From NCBI GenBank assembly GCA_041399065.1, contig JAWKTN010000005.1:310001-374000 (forward strand): DNA of 64,000 bases, written 5' to 3'. The DNA is from JAGQPD01 sp020426865. GTDB taxonomy: Bacteria; Planctomycetota; Planctomycetia; Pirellulales; Pirellulaceae. Both the position numbers and the translations under genes were made by a program. The notes beneath the pieces are model-generated. The model saw nothing but the letters and a program-made list of their open reading frames with translations, did no database searches and was not told where the DNA came from. Each line of letters opens with the position of its first letter. Position 1 is the first letter of the stretch. Below are positions 18,062 through 25,782 of this stretch, one piece after another.

Positions 18062-18985
18062 ATGGCCAATCTTGAAGCAGACGTACTGGGAATTTGTCCA
18101 CAAGACTATCACTTGCCCAATGACATCGTTGATCACTTATTGTGCCACTTCTCCGACGGCCCGTTGCTATCGGACGTGGCGGCCAAGGCCATCGTCATTG
18201 CCGAGAATCCGACATCCAGTGTCCGTGACATCACGCTGGTCATTGAATCGGATCCGTCACTTGCGATGCGGATTCTAAGAATTGCCAACTCTGTTCTCTA
18301 TTCGCCGGCCACACCGATCTTGAGCCTGGAGAATGCGATTGCGAGGATCGGATTTCGTGAATGCACAAGCATCATCTACGCGTCGTGTATCGCGCGGATG
18401 CTGGAGAAATCGACCCTGGCCGACGAATGGACCCGCACAGTGCTACGCGACCATGCGTTTTCCACGGCCATCCTCTCACGTCATCTCAATGAACTCCTTT
18501 CACTCGGCTATCAGGGTGAGGATTTTACCTGCGGCCTACTGCACGACCTGGGTCGCATCTTGATTGCCTCGTACAGTCCGTCGATCTTCCAGGCTGGCGA
18601 CGACTTGACCTTCGGCGACGAGTCAATGCAAGTTACCCACGAAGATCGGCTGTGGGGAAGCAACCACTGCGAAGTTGGCGCAGTGTTCGTCGCGAGATCA
18701 GGACTTCCTGCCGCCGCAGTGGATGTCATTCGGCACCATCATGCACCGGCAGAAGAACCACACCCCCCGTTGGTAACGCTCGTCGCGGCCGCCGATCACG
18801 CCGCGAATTCACTCGTCTGCCGCACCTACACCGGCACGTACGATCCATCCACCAACGAGTATTTCTCGGAGCTCATCAGTCATCGATCGCCGGCCGAGCG
18901 GGCAACGCTGCTGGAACAATTCATCGAATTGATCGGGCAAACCAACGACGCCACGTCACAGATGATCGCGGCATTCTGCAGCTAG
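18062..18985 (+). CDS. HDOD domain protein
   Basis: Predicted cytoplasmic signalling or scaffold protein of 307 residues with one HDOD domain. Features are VIESDPSLAMRILRIANSVL, then PILSLENAIARIGFRECTSI, the histidine-aspartate motif in CGLLHDLGRILIASY and a later NHCEVGAVFVARSGLP with a VIRHHHAP helix. No receiver, GGDEF or EAL domain is fused to it. HDOD proteins are often found with motility and two-component genes; position right after flhB suggests a link to flagellar regulation (inference). AAAGGTAG precedes the ATG. The stop overlaps that of the convergent next gene by 4 bases (CTAG). Confidence 0.9.
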   Translation: MANLEADVLGICPQDYHLPNDIVDHLLCHFSDGPLLSDVAAKAIVIAENPTSSVRDITLVIESDPSLAMRILRIANSVLYSPATPILSLENAIARIGFRECTSIIYASCIARMLEKSTLADEWTRTVLRDHAFSTAILSRHLNELLSLGYQGEDFTCGLLHDLGRILIASYSPSIFQAGDDLTFGDESMQVTHEDRLWGSNHCEVGAVFVARSGLPAAAVDVIRHHHAPAEEPHPPLVTLVAAADHAANSLVCRTYTGTYDPSTNEYFSELISHRSPAERATLLEQFIELIGQTNDATSQMIAAFCS

Positions 18986-20340
18986 CGGCCACGTCTGCGA
19001 AACAATAACAGAACACTCCCCGCCATCAGGGCGAACGCGGCGGGTTCCGGCACCACATGCGCAGTTGGACGGGATAGCTGGCTGTCGCTCGTGACCATCA
19101 GGTTGTCGAACAAAGAGAAACTCAGCTCCGGTCGGACCGATACCGACTCGAAAATGTCGGCCATCAATAGTGAAACGGAGCCTGACATGTTCACCACCTC
19201 GCCACCATTGCTGTTGTCGATCGTCCCAATCACTAATGACTTTCCCGACTTCTCACTGCGCAGGCTGAAAGTAGCCAGGCCCATATCGGGTGTCACGCCA
19301 GCCCCTACGGCATTCGTATCGACATCGACCGTTACCGTTACCCATTGAAACCCAACGGCCCCGGCGGGGGCCTGCCCCTCCTGATCCTCTCCCGGGAGAT
19401 CCTCCCCAGTGTTACCGAAGTTGTCTTTCCAGATCGTGTAGTCGGCCGCGTCAATCAACTGGTTGCGATTCCCATCCGCCGACAATTGTTGCGAGGAACC
19501 AAATGTGTCTTTCCAAACAGTGTAGTCCGCTGCATCGACGTGCCGATTCGCGTTGTAATCCCCTTCCAGTTCATCGGTCAGGCTGAATCCGGGAAAGACA
19601 TCTTGTAACGGCGGGTTTCCGTTGTCGTTAGCGTCATCCTCCGTACCAATCGCATACTGTCCGCTGGAAGGCAATTGTTCGAAGTTGTCTTTGTACAACC
19701 GAAAATCTCGCAATGCGCCTCCGTCTCCTGAGAAATAGAGCGAGGCCCCCGACGAAGCCTCAATGGCGTTTGGGACAACATTCTGGCTGCCAAAGAAAAA
19801 ACCGTGATGTCCGACACCGATGCCCGCAAATTCCGTCGTCCCAACCCCATTCGGTTCCCAAGCATAGTTCATCCAAACGTCGACCTGCACCGTATATCGC
19901 CCCTGAAAAGCAGGATCGAAATGGACCGCCGCCAACTCGCTTTCCGCGCCGGGCAGATGATTGTTGACGTCTACCCTGAGCCCTACCGTATCACTGCCGT
20001 TCGGCGCCGGTGGGATCCCCAATTGTGAATAGTCGAAGCCAAATTGAGCTGTCGTATCGCTGTCACGCAGCACGTCGCCCGATAATCCGCCCGACCAACC
20101 GCCACCGTCGGAGAAATCGTCCACGTACAATACTTGGCTCACGCCACGTGAAGGACAAACCACGCCAAGCCACAAGGCCAACATCGACAAGACCAACATC
20201 CATAACGCCTCGCCCCGCAGCGCTGACCACCACGCAGGCACATTGGCCAAAGTCACGACTTGTGCGAGCACCAACGGAATCGGCTCCCTGGTTCGGGTCG
20301 CGACCACGTCAACGGCGAATGCCTGGTGTTCCGCCTTCAT
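18982..20340 (-). CDS. Secreted PEP-CTERM protein with dockerin-like repeats
   Basis: Predicted exported protein of 452 residues. It ends in a PEP-CTERM sorting signal: VVPEPAAFALM, a hydrophobic helix and FRRRGR. Before this, two EF-hand-like dockerin repeats are seen (GDYNANRHVDAADYTVWKD and DGNRNQLIDAADYTIWKDNF). The N-terminal two thirds is beta-rich (LYVDDFSDGGGWSGG) and looks like a concanavalin/LamG-type jelly roll; I could not assign a substrate. The start is uncertain: ATG 20340 has GGGAG upstream but gives a long leader, while ATG 20199 gives a compact signal peptide (MLVLSMLALWLGVVC). The substrates of PEP-CTERM sorting are usually surface or exopolymer proteins. Confidence 0.8.
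   Translation of the reverse strand: MKAEHQAFAVDVVATRTREPIPLVLAQVVTLANVPAWWSALRGEALWMLVLSMLALWLGVVCPSRGVSQVLYVDDFSDGGGWSGGLSGDVLRDSDTTAQFGFDYSQLGIPPAPNGSDTVGLRVDVNNHLPGAESELAAVHFDPAFQGRYTVQVDVWMNYAWEPNGVGTTEFAGIGVGHHGFFFGSQNVVPNAIEASSGASLYFSGDGGALRDFRLYKDNFEQLPSSGQYAIGTEDDANDNGNPPLQDVFPGFSLTDELEGDYNANRHVDAADYTVWKDTFGSSQQLSADGNRNQLIDAADYTIWKDNFGNTGEDLPGEDQEGQAPAGAVGFQWVTVTVDVDTNAVGAGVTPDMGLATFSLRSEKSGKSLVIGTIDNSNGGEVVNMSGSVSLLMADIFESVSVRPELSFSLFDNLMVTSDSQLSRPTAHVVPEPAAFALMAGSVLLLFRRRGR
19410..19452 (-). repeat. Dispersed dockerin-coding cassette, copy A
   Basis: This 43-base stretch inside the dockerin region differs at only three positions from 31990-32032 in another PEP-CTERM gene. It encodes DAADYTIWKDNFGNT in both. 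Confidence 0.8.
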
Positions 20341-20373
20341 CGAATCGGCTCCCGGGAACGTAATTGAGGATTT

Positions 20374-20397
20374 CGGACAGCAGGCCGGACAGCAGGC
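20374..20397. repeat. Perfect 12-bp tandem duplication upstream of the PEP-CTERM gene
   Basis: CGGACAGCAGGC occurs twice without gap between the start of the PEP-CTERM gene and the end of anmK. Function unknown; it may be a slippage product. Confidence 0.75.
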
Positions 20398-20526
20398 AGA
20401 CAAGCCGACGCCACCCCTCCTATCTCAACCCTATAGGTTAGCAGCAGGCGGCGGCCGGTTGAAGTCTCGGAGAAGAAAAACTCGCAAAAAACGCCCTTAC
20501 AAACCGTCCGCCGCACGGAAACACGC

Positions 20527-21612
20527 CTAGCACGCTCCCGTCCCCGATCCACCGCACGCAGCACGCCGGCAACCCGTCGTTTCCGGGATCGCGATCGGTC
20601 GCCCCAGCAACCGACGAGCAGCAAGCCACGCGAAACACTCGGCCTCTAACGTATCCGGACTCAATCCACGTTGGCTGACGTTTTCCACTACCTGAAAATG
20701 TTGACGGAGCATCTCCATGATCACAGGGTGATGCACACCACCGCCGCTTACCCACAATTTCGACGGGATTGCCGGCAAACCACCTGTCGCACGTACGACT
20801 GCCTGCACCGTCACGGCACATAGCGTGGCGGCACCGTCCTCCACCGACAATCCCGATACGTCGACGTGGTCGAAATCGTAACGGTCGGCTGATTTTGGGA
20901 GCGGAGACCGAAAGAACTCCGTGTCCAACGCCGCTTCCACGATCGGCCAATTCACATTCCCCGACGCAGCCAAATGCCCGTCGCGGTCGTGCGGTAGATT
21001 GGCCATCTCCTGTGCCCATTCGTCCAATAATCCGCAGCCCGGACCACAATCACCAGCAATAATCGCCTGACCGTCACCTAGCCACGTGACATTTGCCACA
21101 CCACCCAAATTCAGAACCATCGTCGGCTTCGCGTCGTTGGCAAAAATCGCCTGATGAAACATCGCTGCCAGCGGAGCACCATGTCCCCCTAATACCATGT
21201 CGTGCCGGCGAAAATCCGTGATCACCGGAACTCCCGTCGCCTCGTGCAGCATCCAAGGATTGCCAATCTGCAACGTCAACCCTTCCGTCGGTACATGCCG
21301 AATGGTATGCCCATGAAACCCAATCACCTCCACCGGCCGGTCGCCCGGAACGGGACGCTTCAGTAGTTCCAGCAATGCCTCCGCGTGATGCCGAGATAAT
21401 TCCTTTTCCAATCGCAAGAGCTCAATGATCGGCACATCGTGCTGCGACGCCTCCAAGACCCGCCAACGCAAATCGTCCGAATAGGGCAATGTCAGGCCAC
21501 CGAGCAGCTGAATTTCGTTTTCGCCATCGGTATCCAGGATCGCCGCGTCAACGCCATCCCCCGACGTTCCACTCATCAACCCCAAGGCTCGTATGATCCG
21601 CGATTCACTCAC
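20527..21612 (-). CDS. anmK: Anhydro-N-acetylmuramic acid kinase AnmK
   Basis: Converts 1,6-anhydroMurNAc to MurNAc-6-phosphate with ATP in peptidoglycan recycling; cytoplasmic. The GTG at 21612 yields 361 residues, close to the usual 370, and places the phosphate-binding loop GLMSGTSGDGVDAAILD at residue 12, as in the family. Other matches are VIGFHGHTIRHVP, LQIGNPWMLHEATGVPVITD, MVLNLGGVANVTWLG and FDHVDVSGLSVEDGAATLCA. The longer open frame adds 53 residues over the intergenic region and is rejected. A Cys/Gly-rich tail (CRRAACGGSGTGAC) is odd. It is divergent from the regulator gene and part of the recycling locus. Confidence 0.93.
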   Translation of the reverse strand: MSESRIIRALGLMSGTSGDGVDAAILDTDGENEIQLLGGLTLPYSDDLRWRVLEASQHDVPIIELLRLEKELSRHHAEALLELLKRPVPGDRPVEVIGFHGHTIRHVPTEGLTLQIGNPWMLHEATGVPVITDFRRHDMVLGGHGAPLAAMFHQAIFANDAKPTMVLNLGGVANVTWLGDGQAIIAGDCGPGCGLLDEWAQEMANLPHDRDGHLAASGNVNWPIVEAALDTEFFRSPLPKSADRYDFDHVDVSGLSVEDGAATLCAVTVQAVVRATGGLPAIPSKLWVSGGGVHHPVIMEMLRQHFQVVENVSQRGLSPDTLEAECFAWLAARRLLGRPIAIPETTGCRRAACGGSGTGAC

Positions 21613-21730
21613 GACTGTCGTCTTTCTCTTGTGGCACCACCCCGGCTCGGCAAAGCTCCACGTCGACCGCCCTGGCGGTGGCCGAAAAGCTTTCCCCCGT
21701 GCGTTTAGATTAGCGTATCGCCGCGGGGGG

Positions 21731-21750
21731 CAAAGTGCAACAAAGCGCAA
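21731..21750. repeat. Tandem 10-bp direct repeat in the anmK/regulator region
   Basis: CAAAGTGCAA is followed directly by CAAAGCGCAA, one mismatch. The second copy contains the left half of the dyad at 21745-21769. Direct repeats of this sort are typical AraC/XylR-family binding sites. Confidence 0.5.
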
Positions 21751-21769
21751 AAATATCTTGCTATTGCGC
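21745..21769. promoter_or_regulatory. Candidate operator O1, GCGCAA-N13-TTGCGC
   Basis: A perfect 6-bp inverted repeat with a 13-base spacer lies in the divergent region between anmK (start 21612) and the regulator (start 21891). The same half-sites and spacing recur at 24063-24087 before murQ. A TACAAT hexamer at 21790-21795 is a possible -10 box for the regulator gene, though no good -35 is spaced correctly. Confidence 0.5.
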
Positions 21770-21890
21770 ACAAATGACGATTCATCGATTACAATGATAG
21801 GGGCCGAACGCCAATGGCGGATCTCGCCCCTGGCGACAAGGCCAACAAGCGAACCACTATGTCGCAGCTAGGAACGAGGAAACAAGTACG

Positions 21891-23096
21891 ATGGAAGTCC
21901 TCCGCCGACCCGGGGACCGGCACGATCGGACATCTCCGGTGCGAAAGTTACGGCACGTGGCGGTGCTGGTGGAAACCGACGACAGCTGGGGTTGCAGTGT
22001 CATTCGCGGTATCGCTGATTTTGCTGGCAAACATGGTGGTTGGAATTTGTTGATTGACCCCCGTGACCACGAACAACGTCCGGCGTTACCGGAGCGATGG
22101 TCGGGGGACGGCATTATCGCGCGGATTAGCAGTCGATTGCAGGTGGAGCAGATTCTGGAGAAGTCATTGCCGACGGTCAATGTCGATAGCATGTTCGAGG
22201 ACTTGCCGGGGGTCGGCACAGTCGTTACCGATGAAGTGGAGCGTGCGAGGATGGCGCTGAGCCATTTGCTTGACCGGGGATTCACGCAGTTCGCATATTT
22301 TGCGCCGCCGGATCGCCGCTACTCACACGATCGTGGTGACGCGTTTTTGACTGAAGTCGAAATGGCGGGGTACACTCACTGGGACTATCGTCCGGGCTAT
22401 CGGGCGGGTCGCAAGATTAGTTGGGACGAACAGCAGCGGCGCGTCAGCCGTTGGTTAGCGTCGCTCCCCAAGCCGATCGCGGTACTGGCGGTTGATGCCC
22501 AACGCGCTCGACAACTGACAGAAATCTGCTTCGTCAGCAAGGTCCGCGTTCCGGACGACGTGGCTATTTTGGCGGGGGAATCCAATGAGCTAATGTGTGA
22601 CGTATCGACGCCGCCGCTGAGCAGCATCTTGGAGGCAAGTCAACGGATCGGGCATGATTCGGCGGAACTGCTAAATCGCATCATGGACGGGGAAGCGCCG
22701 CCGAATTCCCCCATCCGCATACCACCCATCGGAGTCATTGGTCGACAGTCGACCGACATCCTCTCGATTGACGACGAAAACATCGTCAATGCGTTACGTC
22801 TGATACAGTCACGCGCGACACAGGGCCTGGTGGTCGACGATATTCTGTACGAAGTCCCGGTCTCCCGTCGCAGCCTGGAAATCCGTTTTCGGCGTTATTT
22901 GGGTCGCTCACCGGCTGAAGAAATCCGCCGCGTGCGTCTAGAGAAAAGTAAAGACCTACTGGCCCGCTCGGAAATGTCGATCGCCGAGGTTGCCAGCGCC
23001 TGCGGTTTCGCAAACGCCACACGATTCGGCGTTGCCTTTCGCAAACGACACGGCATGACGCCGCTGGCTTATCGTAAGACTTTCAAAACCGGCTGA
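21891..23096 (+). CDS. XylR-type AraC-family transcriptional regulator
   Basis: Predicted sugar-responsive regulator of 401 residues. Residues about 20-280 form a LacI/PBP1-like ligand domain (VAVLVETDDSWGCSVIRGIA, then DGIIARISSRLQVEQI and the typical VPDDVAILAGESNELMCD). The C-terminal 100 residues are an AraC-type double helix-turn-helix: VDDILYEVPVSRRSLEIRFR, RRYLGRSPAEEIRRVRLEKS, SIAEVASACGFANATRFGVA and GMTPLAYRK. This is the architecture of E. coli XylR. Position between anmK and murQ and the shared dyads suggest control of peptidoglycan recycling; the ligand could be MurNAc or a derivative (inference). It converges with murQ 14 bases downstream. Confidence 0.88.
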   Translation: MEVLRRPGDRHDRTSPVRKLRHVAVLVETDDSWGCSVIRGIADFAGKHGGWNLLIDPRDHEQRPALPERWSGDGIIARISSRLQVEQILEKSLPTVNVDSMFEDLPGVGTVVTDEVERARMALSHLLDRGFTQFAYFAPPDRRYSHDRGDAFLTEVEMAGYTHWDYRPGYRAGRKISWDEQQRRVSRWLASLPKPIAVLAVDAQRARQLTEICFVSKVRVPDDVAILAGESNELMCDVSTPPLSSILEASQRIGHDSAELLNRIMDGEAPPNSPIRIPPIGVIGRQSTDILSIDDENIVNALRLIQSRATQGLVVDDILYEVPVSRRSLEIRFRRYLGRSPAEEIRRVRLEKSKDLLARSEMSIAEVASACGFANATRFGVAFRKRHGMTPLAYRKTFKTG

Positions 23097-23110
23097 CGCG
23101 ATTTCATTCA

Positions 23111-24028
23111 TCAATCAGCACCGTCAGGACGTTCTCCCAACGCGCGTCGCAAATGCCCATTATGCTGCGACAGGGCTTGCCGAGCCATCTCCGGAGTCGC
23201 TCCCTGACGATGCACGACAATGGCTGTTTTCACCTCCCCATCGCAACGCCGTAGTAGTTCATTCGCCTCCGTGTCCGATAGTCTGGTAAGCGTCTTGACG
23301 ATCCGCCGAGCCCGCTCCGTTAGCTTGCTATTCGTCGCACGCAGATCCACCATCAGGTTGCCATACGTCTTTCCCAACAAAACCATCGTGCCCGTCGAAA
23401 TCATATTGAGCACCATCTTGGTCGCCGTGCCAGCCTTCATTCTCGTCGAGCCGCTCAGCACCTCGGGCCCCACGACTGGCACAATCGCCAAGTCGGCGCT
23501 CTCGTTCAACTGACAGTCATCATTGCAACTGATTGCCACCGTGTAGGCACCGATGCTGCGGGCATACGACAACGCTCCTAAGACATAGGGCGTGCGACCA
23601 CTGGTGGCGATTCCTACCAACAAATCGTTGCCATTAAATGATACGGCACGAAGATCTTCCACCGCCAACTCCGGCCGATCCTCGGCCCCTTCCACCGACG
23701 CCGTCATCGCCCCCGCACCTCCGGCAATGATCCCGACCACTTGGCCTCGCGGCGCACTAAACGTTGGCGGACACTCCGCAGCGTCCAATACGCCCAACCG
23801 GCCCGACGTCCCGGCACCAATGTAAACCAAACGCCCACCTGCCCGCAGTCGCTCCACCGCCTTCTCGATCGCCAGCGCTACGGCCGGAGTAACCCGCCCA
23901 ACAGCAGCCGCAACCCCCGCATCCTCGACGTTGATCAAACGTACAATCTCCAGCGGCGACTTCGTGTCCAACGCCTCAGAGGCCGGATTGCTTGCTTCAG
24001 TGGTCAACTTGTCTAACATGCCTTCCAT
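23111..24028 (-). CDS. murQ: N-acetylmuramic acid 6-phosphate etherase MurQ
   Basis: Removes D-lactate from MurNAc-6-P to give GlcNAc-6-P; cytoplasmic, 305 residues, the family length. The SIS-domain phosphosugar site is GAGTSGRLGVLDAAECPPTF, with the catalytic glutamate E85, and the EGAED segment is at 113-117. Later signatures are GIATSGRTPYVLGAL, GSTRMKAGTATKMVLNM and GKTYGNLMVDLRATNSKL. Start 24028 or the ATG three codons later are both possible. The 140-base gap to nagZ carries the dyad O2, so murQ may have its own promoter in addition to reading through from the upstream genes. Confidence 0.96.
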   Translation of the reverse strand: MEGMLDKLTTEASNPASEALDTKSPLEIVRLINVEDAGVAAAVGRVTPAVALAIEKAVERLRAGGRLVYIGAGTSGRLGVLDAAECPPTFSAPRGQVVGIIAGGAGAMTASVEGAEDRPELAVEDLRAVSFNGNDLLVGIATSGRTPYVLGALSYARSIGAYTVAISCNDDCQLNESADLAIVPVVGPEVLSGSTRMKAGTATKMVLNMISTGTMVLLGKTYGNLMVDLRATNSKLTERARRIVKTLTRLSDTEANELLRRCDGEVKTAIVVHRQGATPEMARQALSQHNGHLRRALGERPDGAD

Positions 24029-24055
24029 CCTAGTTGTAACTCGCAGGCTTCGTCA

Positions 24056-24093
24056 GGGGGTTGCGCAATTCGGATAAAACATTGCGCTCCCCC
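24056..24093. promoter_or_regulatory. Inverted repeat with candidate operator O2 (GCGCAA-N13-TTGCGC)
   Basis: The core dyad at 24063-24087 has the same half-sites and the same 13-base spacer as O1, with an unrelated spacer sequence. It is extended by a G5 run on one side and a C5 run on the other, giving about 12 paired bases. It lies 35-59 bases before the murQ start. No T-tract follows on the minus strand, so it is not an intrinsic terminator. Confidence 0.55.
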
Positions 24094-24168
24094 AACTAAA
24101 TGGCCCTCGCCTCTTCGACGCTTGACAGCCACCCTCATCCCCGCCACCCTCATCCTCACCGTCGGACG

Positions 24169-25782
24169 TCATGAAACGAATTCTCCCGCGAGAAATCTTG
24201 CGAACATCTCCTGACTGACCGGCACATCGCTGTACGTGCAGAGCCTGGTGATCTCCCCATCGATTGCGTTGCCCGACTCCCCGCCGAGTCCATTCAGCGC
24301 CGCAGGGACTCCCAACGACACCAACAACAAGCGTCGCCGCCGAGCCATTTGCACCAGCCATTGCCGCTGTTGAGAAAGTAGACCGAACCGATGCCAGGCG
24401 GCTGGCTTGACGATCATTGCGACAAGCAACTGGTCGGTTTGTTCCGCCATTTCGGTCCAACGCTTGACATCGGAATCGGGCGATTCTGGCCCCCATTCAC
24501 CGTACCTTAATTCCGGCCAAAACCAACGCAAGCATTCCGCCAGAGGCTGTTCGGGCGGATCCCACCGCGACTGGTTGGGTTTCAACATCATCACCGCCAG
24601 ATTCGCGTCTCTGGACAACCGCGGCGACTCCCCTTCACGCGTCATCACCGTAATCGCCTCTCGAGCCACTTGCCGAGCAAGGACATTTCCGTCTGGTAGT
24701 ACCGCATCATTCCACTCGATCTCATCAGGCGCATAGAACACGGCTTCGCCGAAGCGGTTCAACATCTTCTCACGCAGGTCGACAACTCGTTGACACGATA
24801 ACGCAATATCGTCGGCGTCCAACCGGCCTTCGTCGACGGCCTGGACGACATGTCGTACCACCTCAGATGGACGCTGGACATCCAACAAGATGTCCACTCC
24901 CGATTGCAGCGCCCGAACTGCGAGGTCCCCCTCGCTATTGGCACAGGCGCGCACACCAGCCATCAACAGACTATCCGACACGACCGCACCGACAAATCGC
25001 AACCGCTTCCGCAAAAGTCCGCGCAGAATATTCGCGGACAATGTTGCCGGTCGCCCGTCGTCATCCCAAGCCCGATAGCTGACGTGCGAGGTCATCACAA
25101 GATCAACTTGCGCATCGATAGCTGCTTGAAACGGCACCAATTCTTGATGCCACAAAGACGTCTCATCATGCAACACCATCGGTAGCTCGTCGTGCGAATC
25201 CAGTTCGGTGTCGCCGTGACCAGGAAAGTGCTTTGCCGTAACCAATAAGCCTTCTTCGTGGGCACCGCGAATGTAGGAAGCTACCAATCGAGCCGCCAGG
25301 TTGGGTTCGGACGCGAATGCGCGAGTCGCAATAATTGGGTTCGCCGGATTGCTATTCACGTCGGCCACCGGGGCAAAGGCAATTTGAACTCCGGAACTTA
25401 GCGCCTCTCGTGCCGCGACACGAGCAAACAGGGCAACCCGCTCTTCCGCCTCTTCGCCAATAGCACTAAAGGCCATCGCATGCGGAAACAATGTTGCCCC
25501 AGCAATCTGCTGCCCCGCGCCCCGTTCCATGTCCGTTGCCACGAGCAACGGATGCTCGCTGATCTGCTGCAATCGCTTCAGCGAACCGCGCGTATCGGCC
25601 CCCTTCCCATTGAATAAACACAAACCGCCAATGGGGCAATCGATGAGGAGCTTTTCAATCGCGGCGGCATCCTCGTCGACGGTCCTGACCGGGGGAAGAT
25701 TGGAGCCGATCCGGGGAAACATCAACTGCCCCACCTGCCGTCGCAATTCCTCTTCATCCTTAGCTCGCAAAACTCGCGTCAT
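24169..25782 (-). CDS. nagZ: Beta-N-acetylglucosaminidase NagZ (GH3)
   Basis: Cleaves GlcNAc from GlcNAc-anhydroMurNAc products; 537 residues. The ATG at 25782 has AAGGAG upstream and overlaps the permease stop by 4 bases. The GH3 catalytic parts are intact: KHFPGHGDTELDSH with the NagZ-type D194-H196 dyad, and the nucleophile D269 in GAVVSDSLLMAG. After the TIM barrel (to about 360) a C-terminal domain of about 170 residues follows, as in two-domain Gram-positive NagZ rather than the 340-residue enterobacterial form. No signal peptide is seen, so it acts in the cytoplasm after import by the permease. Confidence 0.92.
   Translation of the reverse strand: MTRVLRAKDEEELRRQVGQLMFPRIGSNLPPVRTVDEDAAAIEKLLIDCPIGGLCLFNGKGADTRGSLKRLQQISEHPLLVATDMERGAGQQIAGATLFPHAMAFSAIGEEAEERVALFARVAAREALSSGVQIAFAPVADVNSNPANPIIATRAFASEPNLAARLVASYIRGAHEEGLLVTAKHFPGHGDTELDSHDELPMVLHDETSLWHQELVPFQAAIDAQVDLVMTSHVSYRAWDDDGRPATLSANILRGLLRKRLRFVGAVVSDSLLMAGVRACANSEGDLAVRALQSGVDILLDVQRPSEVVRHVVQAVDEGRLDADDIALSCQRVVDLREKMLNRFGEAVFYAPDEIEWNDAVLPDGNVLARQVAREAITVMTREGESPRLSRDANLAVMMLKPNQSRWDPPEQPLAECLRWFWPELRYGEWGPESPDSDVKRWTEMAEQTDQLLVAMIVKPAAWHRFGLLSQQRQWLVQMARRRRLLLVSLGVPAALNGLGGESGNAIDGEITRLCTYSDVPVSQEMFARFLAGEFVS

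Noticed and set aside
24056..24093. Intrinsic terminator of nagZ
   Set aside because: The hairpin is good but no T-tract follows on the minus strand, and the core equals the dyad near anmK.
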